Shown in pieces: positions 34,292 through 43,109 of a stretch of 46,261 bases of DNA. This stretch comes from an uncultured Lachnospiraceae bacterium (lineage in GTDB: Bacteria > Bacillota > Clostridia > Lachnospirales > Lachnospiraceae): assembly GCA_900550235.1 (NCBI GenBank), contig URRQ01000013.1, positions 1 to 46,261 of the forward strand, in the 5' to 3' direction. The notes beneath the pieces were generated by a model that saw nothing but the letters and a program-made list of their open reading frames with translations, made no database searches and was not told the origin of the DNA. Numbering within the stretch: the stretch's first letter is position 1; every line of letters begins with the position of its first letter. The position numbers were made by a program, and so were the translations under genes.

Positions 34292-35167
34292 ATGAATCAT
34301 ACAATTAAAAATGAATACTTAAGTTTAACTGTATCTACAAAAGGTGGGGAAATGCTGTCAATTCAAACTATTGACGGCACAGAGTATTTATGGCAAGGGG
34401 ACTACAATACATGGACAGATCATGCACCAAATCTTTTTCCATATATTGGTCGCCTTAATAACAAAACCTATATATATCAAGGGAAAAATTATTCTTTAGA
34501 CATTCATGGATTTCTTCCTTATACGGAAATGGAACTTCTGGGACAAACTCCGAATCAATTGACTTTTCGATTGACAGATACCGAATCTTTGAGACGCATA
34601 TATCCTTTTCAATTCGAGCTTTTGATCCATTATCAGATAGATAAAAATAAAATTAGGATAACATATGAAATCCATAATCAGAATGAAAAACCTATGTACT
34701 TTGGCCTAGGCGGGCATCCGGGATTTAATGTTCCACTTGAAAAAGATTTACATTTTGAAGATTATGTTTTAGAATTCAGCAACTCCTGCAATCCATATCA
34801 AGTTACTTTTTCCAAAAAATGCTTTGTCACCGGAGAAAGCGCACCTTATCCGTTAGAAGACGGAACTACGCTTCCTTTGTCCCATGATATGTTTGATGAA
34901 GATGCTATTGTACTTCATAATACTGCAAAAGAAATATCCCTAAAATCTAAAAAAGGAACAAAATCTGTGAAGGTAAGTTTCCCTGAAATGAAATACATCG
35001 GCTTTTGGCATTGGCCAAAAACAGCTGTAAACTATGTATGTATCGAACCATGGTCCTCCCTCCCTGCTCGTGAAGATGTCATAGAAGATCTTGAAACACA
35101 GAAAAATCTTATCTGTTTAGAAGCCGGAAAAATCTATACAAATACATGGGAAATAGAAATCTTTTAA
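34292..35167 (+). CDS. Aldose 1-epimerase family protein, LacX-like
   Basis: This 291-residue protein has the beta-sandwich fold of aldose mutarotases. Family features are PNLFPYIGRLNN (about 46-57), DIHGFLPYTEM (His about 72), GLGGHPGFNVPL (His about 149) and the late CIEPWSSLPAR with the likely catalytic glutamate. The form is closer to the LacX group than to GalM, whose exact substrates are not settled. AAAGGGG precedes the ATG. It is divergent from the GntR gene and ends at a terminator, so it is monocistronic. It would interconvert sugar anomers released by the retaining glycosidases of the locus. Confidence 0.88.
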   Translation: MNHTIKNEYLSLTVSTKGGEMLSIQTIDGTEYLWQGDYNTWTDHAPNLFPYIGRLNNKTYIYQGKNYSLDIHGFLPYTEMELLGQTPNQLTFRLTDTESLRRIYPFQFELLIHYQIDKNKIRITYEIHNQNEKPMYFGLGGHPGFNVPLEKDLHFEDYVLEFSNSCNPYQVTFSKKCFVTGESAPYPLEDGTTLPLSHDMFDEDAIVLHNTAKEISLKSKKGTKSVKVSFPEMKYIGFWHWPKTAVNYVCIEPWSSLPAREDVIEDLETQKNLICLEAGKIYTNTWEIEIF

Positions 35168-35180
35168 CTATTACAAAACA

Positions 35181-35232
35181 TGCTGCCATATTTCCGCAAC
35201 GAAAATGTACGGAGTATAGCAGCAGGTTTCTC
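35181..35232. terminator. Terminator between the epimerase and acyltransferase genes
   Basis: TGCTGC (35181-35186) pairs with GCAGCA (35219-35224), extended inward by ATA/TAT and TCCG/CGGA with small mismatches. GGTTTCTCTTT follows on the plus strand and TGTTTTGT on the minus strand, so it can serve both convergent genes, more weakly than the other terminators of the window. Confidence 0.65.
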
Positions 35233-35258
35233 TTTATTCAATCTCTTCGAAGTACATG

Positions 35259-36050
35259 TTAAAGCAGCTCTATCTTCAACCGTCCGATCACATTCCCCAT
35301 TTTCCCGCCATTTATTAGATATTTCTTAGCAGCTCTTTGAAGACTGGTTTTTTCAGGATATTTATTTGCATCTTCCTCTACTCGATCAAAAATCCTCTCT
35401 TCTGCCTGTCTTTCTTCCGGATTGTAGGCGGCTTCTTCAAACAACTTTTGGAATTTTATAATATTCGAATCCCTATTTAGCATTTCTTGCAATACCGGAT
35501 TTAATAACCAAGAATCACATTGATACATGATATTCTTGCCGTAAATTTCAAATGCCCGTTCAAAAGACTTGCGACATAACTCCATATTCAAACTCTCTCC
35601 CTGTGGAATATGAATGTTAACAAAGGGTTTTCCATCGGATATAGAATTTCCCGACTGTACCAATTCAAACTGCAATCTCCCAAGTCGAAAAATCCGCAAT
35701 TCTAAATGCATCGGAATCCATTGATACTCTTTAATCCCGTATTCCCCATAATCTCGATAGCAGTTTTGACACCATAGTGTGAGATCATAAAACGTATCCC
35801 AAAAAACAGTTTCCTCTATCCCTTTCTCTTGATACACTTCATACAATTCACTTGCCATTCTTGAATAATAATAGAGAAACCAAATTCTATAGTTCTGTTC
35901 TTTTAGGATTTCCTCATAGAATCGGGATTTGTCTTCGTAAAACATCTGACGCACACATTCATATCTTGTTTCCGAAACAGAAAGATTCTGTACCTTTTCT
36001 ATTGCCTCCGGCATTAGTCGGATTCCTTCCAAAAATTCCATTAACTCCAC
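35259..36050 (-). CDS. Acyltransferase-domain protein (NAT_N/GNAT_C type, DUF5596)
   Basis: This 263-residue protein has an N-terminal helical half and a C-terminal half containing FVNIHIPQGESLNMELCRKSFERA (about 163-186), the pattern of the GNAT-like acyltransferase proteins with the NAT_N and GNAT_C domains. Reaction and substrate are unknown. A GTG start at 36050, 9 bases after GGAGG, is preferred to the ATG three codons later, which has the wrong spacing. It follows the ABC exporter genes by 20 bases and is probably the last gene of that operon. Confidence 0.7.
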   Translation of the reverse strand: MELMEFLEGIRLMPEAIEKVQNLSVSETRYECVRQMFYEDKSRFYEEILKEQNYRIWFLYYYSRMASELYEVYQEKGIEETVFWDTFYDLTLWCQNCYRDYGEYGIKEYQWIPMHLELRIFRLGRLQFELVQSGNSISDGKPFVNIHIPQGESLNMELCRKSFERAFEIYGKNIMYQCDSWLLNPVLQEMLNRDSNIIKFQKLFEEAAYNPEERQAEERIFDRVEEDANKYPEKTSLQRAAKKYLINGGKMGNVIGRLKIELL

Positions 36051-36070
36051 GTTTTCTATCCTCCGTTGTC

Positions 36071-37909
36071 TTAATCCTTTTCGTTAGCGAAAGCCTGCAT
36101 TGCCGACTCTTCTTCGAATTGTTTGGAATACAATTCATAATAGTATCCCTTTTTCTTCAATAATTCTTGATGGTTTCCTTGCTCTATAATCTGTCCATCT
36201 TTTACAACTAAGATTAAATCTGCCTTTCGAATGGTAGATAAACGATGTGCAATTACAAAAGAAGTATGGCCTTTTAGCAAATGGTCTGTTGCTTTTTGTA
36301 TCAACTGTTCCGTCTGTGTATCAATAGAAGACGTTGCTTCGTCCAATACAAAAATACTTGGATTGGCTAAAATCGCCCTTGCAAAAGAAATCAATTGCTT
36401 TTCTCCGGTAGACAGTCTTCCCCCGCTTTCTCCTACATCACTTTCATATCCATTCTCTAATTTTTTCACCACTTCATCTGCAGACACTCTTCTAGCTGCT
36501 TCTTCAATCTCAGTATCTGTCGCATCTAATCTTCCATAACGGATATTTTCCCTTACTGTACCTGAAAACAAATGTGGATTTTGAAGCACATATCCGATCT
36601 GACTATGAAGCCAAAGTTGAGAACGTTCCCGATAATCAACACCATCAATCAAAATACGTCCCTTTGTCGGTTCAAAAAATCTTCCCACCAGATTAACAAG
36701 AGTGGACTTTCCAGCCCCTGTCTCACCTACAATTGCTACATTCATACCTGCAGGAACATGAAGGTTAAAATGCTCCAACACATATTCTTTTCCATCTGGA
36801 TACATAAAGGAAACGTCTTCAAAGACGATATCTCCTTTGATCTTTTCCCAGTTTTCCTTCTTCGGGTGAAACGAATCTCCATATCTTTCAATAACATCTT
36901 TTCGGTCTGTTACATTTGGTTTTTGCTCTAAAAGATCCGTCACACGTTCAATGTTGGCCTGGCATGAAATCAAATCAGACAACAATCTGGCAAGCTGTTG
37001 AATCGGCTCAAAAATTACGACGGCATAGGAAATGAATACCGATAACGTTCCTAATTTCATCAGGTCACTTTGTACCATATAGCCCCCTCTTGCAAGCACA
37101 AATGCCGAAGCAACAGAACTGAAAAATAAAATCAATGGAATATAAACAGCATTTAATCTTGCAGAACGACTCGCCGCTCGATGCATCTCCATCGTCTTTT
37201 CAAAAAACTGTGTTTCATTCTCTTTTTCAATCACCATGCTTTTTGAAGTTTTTACACCGGTAATTCCTTCATTATAGGCGCTTGTAATCTGAGAATTGAT
37301 TCTACGTATTTTACGATTCCAGTGTAAAACCTTATTCTGAAAATACGTGGTAAGTATCGCAATGCAAGGAACAATCAGCAAAAGAATCAACGCAAGCTGG
37401 GCATTTAAGAAAAACATGATCACAAACACGCTGACCACATAAATGAACGCCCAAAACATATCGACTAATCCCCATGCAATCATTCCAGCAATACGAAGTG
37501 TATCACTCATGACTCTTGCATGAATATAGCCAACCGGTGTCGTATTATAATAAGAAAATGACAGTCGTTGTAAATGTTCAAATTGCGCCCACTTTAAGTC
37601 TTTTCCTACATTCATTTCAATAATCGTTGCGGCCCGAACAGAAATATATACACTAATTGTTTGTGTAACGATCACACCTACATATACCAAAAGAAATCGC
37701 CCGATTCCTTCTACTGTATCCAGAGTGATAAAATGATCGATCGCATAGCTTTGAAACAATGGTACCAATACATCGATTCCAGCAAGCAAAACATTTAAAC
37801 CAATTGTAATCGCAAAATATTTTTTGTATGGTCGGAAAAATGGGAGCATTTTCCCCCATATTTTTAATTGGAAAGGTTTCTTATATTCTTGTTCTTCAAA
37901 TACTGCCAT
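36071..37909 (-). CDS. ABC exporter subunit with the catalytically competent ATPase
   Basis: This 612-residue half-transporter has an N-terminal six-helix ABC type IV membrane domain (about 30-320) and a C-terminal ATPase: Walker A GETGAGKS, signature LSTGEKQL (a non-canonical variant), Walker B IFVLDEATSSID with the catalytic glutamate and FVIAHRLSTI with the switch histidine. The ATG at 37909 follows GGAGG by 6 bases and overlaps the end of the upstream exporter gene by 14 bases; a longer reading to 37960 is rejected. It would pair with the next subunit as a heterodimeric multidrug- or lipid-type exporter of the BmrCD/LmrCD kind. Confidence 0.92.
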   Translation of the reverse strand: MAVFEEQEYKKPFQLKIWGKMLPFFRPYKKYFAITIGLNVLLAGIDVLVPLFQSYAIDHFITLDTVEGIGRFLLVYVGVIVTQTISVYISVRAATIIEMNVGKDLKWAQFEHLQRLSFSYYNTTPVGYIHARVMSDTLRIAGMIAWGLVDMFWAFIYVVSVFVIMFFLNAQLALILLLIVPCIAILTTYFQNKVLHWNRKIRRINSQITSAYNEGITGVKTSKSMVIEKENETQFFEKTMEMHRAASRSARLNAVYIPLILFFSSVASAFVLARGGYMVQSDLMKLGTLSVFISYAVVIFEPIQQLARLLSDLISCQANIERVTDLLEQKPNVTDRKDVIERYGDSFHPKKENWEKIKGDIVFEDVSFMYPDGKEYVLEHFNLHVPAGMNVAIVGETGAGKSTLVNLVGRFFEPTKGRILIDGVDYRERSQLWLHSQIGYVLQNPHLFSGTVRENIRYGRLDATDTEIEEAARRVSADEVVKKLENGYESDVGESGGRLSTGEKQLISFARAILANPSIFVLDEATSSIDTQTEQLIQKATDHLLKGHTSFVIAHRLSTIRKADLILVVKDGQIIEQGNHQELLKKKGYYYELYSKQFEEESAMQAFANEKD

Positions 37910-39704
37910 TGTGAACCTCCCCCTTTCCTTCTTCTGTAATCCCAAGCTTTTCCCGGTCATCTTGACTCATCTGAATCTCGTAGATTTTCTTATAAATACC
38001 TTCTTGCTGTATCAGTTGCTGATGTGTACCCATTTCTTGAATCTGTCCTTCATTCAGCACCATAATCTGATCTGCCCCCATCAACGTTGTGACACGATGA
38101 GAGATTAAAATTACCGTTGCATCTTGCATATGTTCTTTGAGAGCATGTCGAATCAGAGAATCTGTCTCAGAATCTACAGCTGACAGAGAATCATCGAATA
38201 TCATGATTGGAGCTTTTTGAAGAAGCATTCGCGCTATAGCAACACGTTGCCGCTGTCCTCCGGATAAAGTGACGCCTCGTTCTCCAACGATAGTATCATA
38301 TCCTTCTGCAAATCCCATAATCGCATCATCTACACAAGCAATTTTTGCTGCATTTCGTATTTCTTCAAATGTTGCATCTGGATTAGCAGCACTGATATTT
38401 TCCCGGATCGTTCTTGAATATAAAAATGGTTCTTGCAATACCATTCCGATATTCTTTCGCAAGATTTCCAACGGAATTTCTCGGATATCCTTTCCACCAA
38501 TTTTGATACTTCCGTGTTCAGGAGGAAGCTCATATAATCTTGTTAAGAGCTGAAGCAAGGTGGATTTACCGCTCCCGGTTCCTCCCAAAATTCCGAACGT
38601 CTGTCCTTTTTTTATTTGAAAAGAAAGGAATTTTAACACTTCATTTCCACTCTCATAAGAAAAGCTAACATTTTCGAATGTTATATCCGTATTGTCTGGG
38701 AATTCTTGTTTCGGCTCTCCATATTTTTCTTCTTTTCCCTTGATAATATAATCGACACGTCCAAAAGAAACCCCTGCTTTACTCATATCTGATAAGATTC
38801 TTCCGAGTCCACGAATCGGCCATACAAGTGTCGTATTATACGATGCAAATGCAATAAATTCTCCTACGGAAATCGTTCCGTTTACTGCTTCTATCGCTCC
38901 CAGGACAATAATCGTCACTACTTGTAATCCGGTAATCAGATCTCCTACACCCCAATATAATCCTGAGATTGTTCCAAGACGAATCCAAAGCTTAGCAAAC
39001 CTGTCATTTTTCTCTTGAAATCGATCCATTTCAAATTTCTCTCTGCCAAATGCACGAACGACCCGAACCCCTGTTGCATTTTCTTGCACTACAGTCGATA
39101 ATTCTCCTTCCGCTTCATCAGCTTCCGTGAATCTTTTTGCAATCAATCTGTAAAATATTGTTGAATATGCTACAACAATCGGTACAAATGCCAATGCTAC
39201 AAGCGATAGTTTTACATTCATAGAAAACATGATTGCAAATGAAACCGACACAAGAAATACTGTTCGAAATACCTCTAATAACTGTGTTACTACAAAATTG
39301 CGAATCACTTCCACATCTGATGTACAACGTTGAATGATATCTCCTGTTTGATTTTTGTCATGCCAACTCATTGGTAATTTCTGCACATGAATAAATAATG
39401 CGTCACGCATATTTTTTGCAAAGTTTTCCCCCGCTTTTGCCGTATTGGTACGACTTATAAACGTTGAGCAACCTGATAAAAGCGCACTCCCTATTAAAAT
39501 CGCCGATGGAATCCACAAATGCTCTGACAAAAACACATAGTTATCCCCTTTTAGCACCTCATCGATGCTAAACCGGAAGATCTGTGGTGTCAGAGCATTG
39601 AAAATTGTAGTGGCCAATGATGCCAATACAGCCACTACAAAATATTTTTTTGACCCTTTAAAAAAACGGAGAATCAGTCTTAATTTTCTGTTTTTTTCTT
39701 TCAT
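37896..39704 (-). CDS. ABC exporter subunit with degenerate Walker B glutamate
   Basis: This 602-residue half-transporter has six predicted membrane helices and a C-terminal ATPase with Walker A GGTGSGKS, a canonical signature LSGGQRQR, and Walker B IMIFDDSLSAVD. There the catalytic glutamate is replaced by aspartate (DD in place of DE). Together with the non-canonical signature in the partner protein, this makes one degenerate and one consensus ATP site, the pattern of heterodimeric exporters. The ATG follows AGGAG by 6 bases and begins 14 bases after the last codon of the broken permease gene, so it may be transcribed from the permease promoter. Substrate unknown. Confidence 0.93.
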   Translation of the reverse strand: MKEKNRKLRLILRFFKGSKKYFVVAVLASLATTIFNALTPQIFRFSIDEVLKGDNYVFLSEHLWIPSAILIGSALLSGCSTFISRTNTAKAGENFAKNMRDALFIHVQKLPMSWHDKNQTGDIIQRCTSDVEVIRNFVVTQLLEVFRTVFLVSVSFAIMFSMNVKLSLVALAFVPIVVAYSTIFYRLIAKRFTEADEAEGELSTVVQENATGVRVVRAFGREKFEMDRFQEKNDRFAKLWIRLGTISGLYWGVGDLITGLQVVTIIVLGAIEAVNGTISVGEFIAFASYNTTLVWPIRGLGRILSDMSKAGVSFGRVDYIIKGKEEKYGEPKQEFPDNTDITFENVSFSYESGNEVLKFLSFQIKKGQTFGILGGTGSGKSTLLQLLTRLYELPPEHGSIKIGGKDIREIPLEILRKNIGMVLQEPFLYSRTIRENISAANPDATFEEIRNAAKIACVDDAIMGFAEGYDTIVGERGVTLSGGQRQRVAIARMLLQKAPIMIFDDSLSAVDSETDSLIRHALKEHMQDATVILISHRVTTLMGADQIMVLNEGQIQEMGTHQQLIQQEGIYKKIYEIQMSQDDREKLGITEEGKGEVHNGSI

Positions 39705-39717
39705 GATCGTCTCCTAT

Positions 39718-40982
39718 TTATTGTTCTCCTGTCAAACGTTTGATTTCCATATCTTTTGGAAGAGCAATGCTTAAGATAATCGATACTACAAATACAACTG
39801 CCACACAATTGCCATAGATAATGCAGTAATAATGACATTTCTTTGCGTAAACTCCGCTTTTGCAAGCATCTATACTCCACTTACCATAATGGTTCCGAAC
39901 ATCATTACTGTACAGCCGCCAAGTACGGATTCAGGGATTGAATTGAAAAAGGCTCCAATCGGCGGGAAAAATCCTGCAAGAATCATGCAGATTGCTCCCA
40001 TCATGATCGTATAGCGATTCACAACTTTTGTCATTGCTACAAGACCTACATTCTGGCTAAAAGACGTTACCGGCGGACAGCCAAATAATCCTGAAATAGA
40101 GCTTAAAAATCCATCACAAGCAAGTGAACCTGAGATTTCTTTTTCTGATACTTCTCTTCCTAATCCCGCTGCAACAACTGCTGAAGTATCTCCGATCGTT
40201 TCTGCAGCCGATACAAGGAAAATAATAAATACAGATACTATTGCATTGAGATTAAACTCCGGTTGTACCGGCAAAAAATGTGGAAAAGCAATCATTCCAT
40301 TTTCCCAAATCGCGGATAAATTTACCATTCCCATTGCAAGGGATACAAGGTAACCAACAAGCAGACCAAAAAGTACCGACAATTGTTTCCAAAATGATTT
40401 TGCAAAAATGTTGAACAATAAACATGCTAATAATGTAATCGTTCCAATCATGAGATTTCTTACAGAACCAAAATCCTCCGAGTATCCCCCTCCAAATGAA
40501 CATACGCCCACAGATAGCAAAGAATATCCTATTGTTGTAACTACGATTCCTGCAACGACCGGAGTTATGATCCTTCTCCAGTATTTTGCCATTAAACCAA
40601 GCATGCCTTCTAAGAATCCTCCAACAATTACGGAACCTACCACTGCATCGTAACCATATTGTGCGCCAATATAAGATAATAACGTTACAAAGGTAAAACT
40701 AACTCCCATAACAATCGGTAGTTTTGCTCCTACTCGTCCGAGCGGATATAACTGAATAATCGTTGCAATTCCTGCCATAAACATCGCATTTTGCAATAAG
40801 GTTGCTATCTTCCCCTGCTCCATTCCTGCCGACGATGCGATTAAGATAATAGGCGTCAAATTAGACACGAACATCGCTAAAATGTGTTGTAAACCAAAGG
40901 GAATTGCCTTGCCAATAGGCACACGACCATTCAGCTGATAAATATTAGCGACGTTTACATTTTCTTTTGTGTTTCCTCTCAT
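39718..40982 (-). pseudogene. NCS2 xanthine/uracil permease, disrupted
   Basis: The intact part (40982 to 39870) encodes 370 residues of a UraA/PbuX-type nucleobase permease: GLQHILAMFVSNLTPIIL at the start, the QNVGLVAMTKVVNR segment and GGCTVMMFGTIMVSGV at the end, where TAG (39872-39870) stops it. The same frame continues MLAKAEFTQRNVIITALS, which is the normal family sequence, so the TAG probably arose from CAG. Then the frame is lost: the true C terminus, NCVAVVFVVSIILSIALPKD..., continues in another frame from 39810 to a TAA at 39718. Family members have about 25-30 more residues at the junction, implying an out-of-frame deletion. Loss of the last helices makes activity unlikely. Start ATG follows AGGAG. 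Confidence 0.8.
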
Positions 40983-41018
40983 TTACCTTCTCCTTTGTTT
41001 CCTTTCAATATCACTACT

Positions 41019-41029
41019 ATTCTATCATA
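41019..41029 (-). promoter_or_regulatory. Extended -10 promoter of the permease/ABC exporter operon
   Basis: The minus strand reads TATGATAGAAT, a TGn-type extended -10, about 37 bases before the permease start. A TTGTAC lies 20 bases upstream, too far for a normal -35. No purine-riboswitch fold could be found in the 140-base leader region. Confidence 0.5.
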
Positions 41030-41060
41030 ATTTCACATCTTGTTGTACAAAGAAATACAC

Positions 41061-41094
41061 AAAAAATGGAATCGCACATTGTAGCGACTCCATT
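41061..41094 (-). terminator. Terminator of the PTS operon
   Basis: On the minus strand AATGGAGTCGC (41094-41084) pairs with GCGATTCCATT (41075-41065), 11 bp with one G-T pair, followed by four more T residues to 41061. It lies 29 bases after the last PTS-operon gene. Confidence 0.88.
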
Positions 41095-41122
41095 CTTTTC
41101 ATACTTTCTATAAACTCAAAAT

Positions 41123-41737
41123 CTAAAATTGCCATCCATTAAACTTAAATGCGGTTGGTGATACATTCTCCGGATCATAACGTTTCAGCATCTCTTCGTA
41201 GCGTTCTTTATAGTCATTATCAATTTCTGCCTGTGGTATTACTTTACTTGCCTCATTCAGGAAGTGGAATGAATCTCTTCCCATTTCCTGTCCACGACGT
41301 GTATGTTTATCCAATGCCACATCCGGAATCTCTGGAAGTTCTCCCATTGCAAATCCTTTGATACAAATATTTTTCAATAAGTCACTGGATCTGTCTTTTT
41401 GAGATTGTACGAGATAACGAATTGCATGAATAAAATAAATCGGTCTATCGCCGTCTGCATATGCAAACTCTTTCCTCATTTGGAACAAACTATTCACTAC
41501 TACTGCCGCCATCGGATTTCCCATTCCAATATCTTCTACAGAAATTGTAAGCAGACGTCTCCACATCTTCTCTTCCATCTCTGGTGATGTGATATACAAT
41601 TCATATGCAAATTTGCACGCATCTTCCTCGTTCGCACGTCTGATACTTTTCTGTAATGCCGAAATCACCTCATCTCCCGCATAACCATTTCTTGTTGTAA
41701 TAGATTGCCACGGATCATACATTGTCTTTTTTACCAT
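41123..41737 (-). CDS. Stand-alone RarA/MgsA C-terminal-domain protein in PTS operon
   Basis: This 204-residue protein has no P-loop. Its sequence follows the C-terminal domain of the RarA/MgsA AAA ATPases: ISALQKSIRRANEEDACKFAYEL (about 25-47), WRRLLTISVEDIGMGNP (about 59-75), AIRYL, and VALDKHTRRGQEMGRD (about 141-156). In RarA these blocks come after the AAA module and form the tetramer; here the ATPase is absent. The gene overlaps the end of the IIC gene by 7 bases and is the last of the operon, so it is tightly tied to a sugar transporter and not to a DNA repair locus. Function unknown. Confidence 0.78.
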   Translation of the reverse strand: MVKKTMYDPWQSITTRNGYAGDEVISALQKSIRRANEEDACKFAYELYITSPEMEEKMWRRLLTISVEDIGMGNPMAAVVVNSLFQMRKEFAYADGDRPIYFIHAIRYLVQSQKDRSSDLLKNICIKGFAMGELPEIPDVALDKHTRRGQEMGRDSFHFLNEASKVIPQAEIDNDYKERYEEMLKRYDPENVSPTAFKFNGWQF

Positions 41738-43077
41738 TCGAAATCATCCTCCTCTTCTGCCTCTTTTAATTCTTTTTCAACTATCTGTTTTTCATATACT
41801 TTAAAGAATGGGTAGTAAAATACTACACTTAATGCAATACATAAGAACATAAAAATTACATTTCTGTAATCCATACCAGACATCCAGCCTTGTACGAAAA
41901 ACGGAATAAATGATGGATCTGCGATATATCCCGGTGTAATAAGTCCGAGTACCTGCGCATAATATCCAAGTACCACGCAAATAGATGGTGTCAAAATATA
42001 TGGAATTGCAAGAACCGGATTGAATGTCATCGGCACACCAAATGTAATCGGTTCATTAATTGAACAGAGTCCTGGAACGATCGATATTCTCGCAAGAGAT
42101 TTTAATTTTGCTGACTTCGATTTCCACATAAGCAAAATCAATCCCATAGTTCCACCTGCACCTCCAAGCATCGCATAACGGAATAACTGAAGGTTCATCG
42201 GATTTGTCGGCTCCAATCCTTCTGCTACAAGAGCTGCATTTGCTCCAGTTCCTGCAAGACCGATCATAAATACGATAGAAAATACTACCGATGTACCATT
42301 GATTCCGAAAAACCATAAAATATTCGAGAACATAATAATTCCTGCATATACCCAAATATTGTTTCCAACATCGATTGCTGGTGTTAAAAGCCCCATGATC
42401 GCTTCTGGAATTGTTTTTCCAATACCAGAGATCAATAACAAGTTCACTCCATACACAATCACAATATCAATAAAAAGTGGAAGAAGTGAATTTACAAATG
42501 TACCTACCATGTTTGGCACAGAAGACGGAAATTTCACTTTAATTCCAAGCTTATCCACCATGCGGTTAATTTCAACACACACAAAGCTCAAAATCAATGC
42601 AACAAACAATCCGTCGCTTGTCAGATACTGAGATGTAATTGCTGAAATTGTTGCCTCTTCACCAACCGGAACCTGAACCACTTTCGAACATACAAGCAAA
42701 AAGATTGACATTGACATAATACCATTTACTGCCGCGTTCATCTTATAGCTTTTTGCCAAGCAATACGCAACAGAAAATGCTGTCATTAATCCCAACATGC
42801 CGAATGTCATATTATACGGCGCCAAAATCCACTCACTGTTTGCCGTTGCCCATTCTTTCCAATTGATTAAGAAACGAATAAAAATATTGGTCGTATTCAT
42901 ATCCACCGTTTCCATATTAATCGGTGGATTGTTCAGGATCATGAAAATAGATCCGATTACAAGTAATGGCAATGTCATCATCATACCATTTGACAATGCC
43001 TGTAAATGTCTTTGATTTCCTAGCTTTGCCCCCAGCGGAGATAAATATTTTTCTAAAATATTCATAAATTTTTTCAT
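41731..43077 (-). CDS. PTS lactose/cellobiose-family IIC component
   Basis: This 448-residue membrane permease belongs to the PTS EIIC type 3 (Lac/Cel) family. The N terminus LEKYLSPLGAKLGNQRHLQALSNGMMMTLPLLVIGSIF is typical, as is NEPITFGVPMTFNPVLAIPYIL (about 338-359), the sugar-binding region with the conserved NEP and its glutamate. About ten hydrophobic helices are visible. It takes up a beta-linked disaccharide or a related sugar and passes it to phosphorylation by IIB. GAGG is 10 bases before the ATG. The gene order is IIA-IIB-IIC-RarA_C-like, all on one strand. Confidence 0.94.
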   Translation of the reverse strand: MKKFMNILEKYLSPLGAKLGNQRHLQALSNGMMMTLPLLVIGSIFMILNNPPINMETVDMNTTNIFIRFLINWKEWATANSEWILAPYNMTFGMLGLMTAFSVAYCLAKSYKMNAAVNGIMSMSIFLLVCSKVVQVPVGEEATISAITSQYLTSDGLFVALILSFVCVEINRMVDKLGIKVKFPSSVPNMVGTFVNSLLPLFIDIVIVYGVNLLLISGIGKTIPEAIMGLLTPAIDVGNNIWVYAGIIMFSNILWFFGINGTSVVFSIVFMIGLAGTGANAALVAEGLEPTNPMNLQLFRYAMLGGAGGTMGLILLMWKSKSAKLKSLARISIVPGLCSINEPITFGVPMTFNPVLAIPYILTPSICVVLGYYAQVLGLITPGYIADPSFIPFFVQGWMSGMDYRNVIFMFLCIALSVVFYYPFFKVYEKQIVEKELKEAEEEDDFEW

Positions 43078-43109
43078 AAGTATCTATCCTCTTTCTCTCC
43101 GTCTTTCCG

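Noticed and set aside
39786..39869. A 27-codon open frame just after the permease stop, as a possible small protein gene
   Set aside because: Its sequence is the continuation of the permease C terminus in the same frame and it has no own ribosome site. It is a remnant, not a gene.
40983..41122. Purine riboswitch upstream of the xanthine/uracil permease
   Set aside because: The paired conserved loops of the purine aptamer are not seen; only a terminator of the previous operon and an extended -10 are present.
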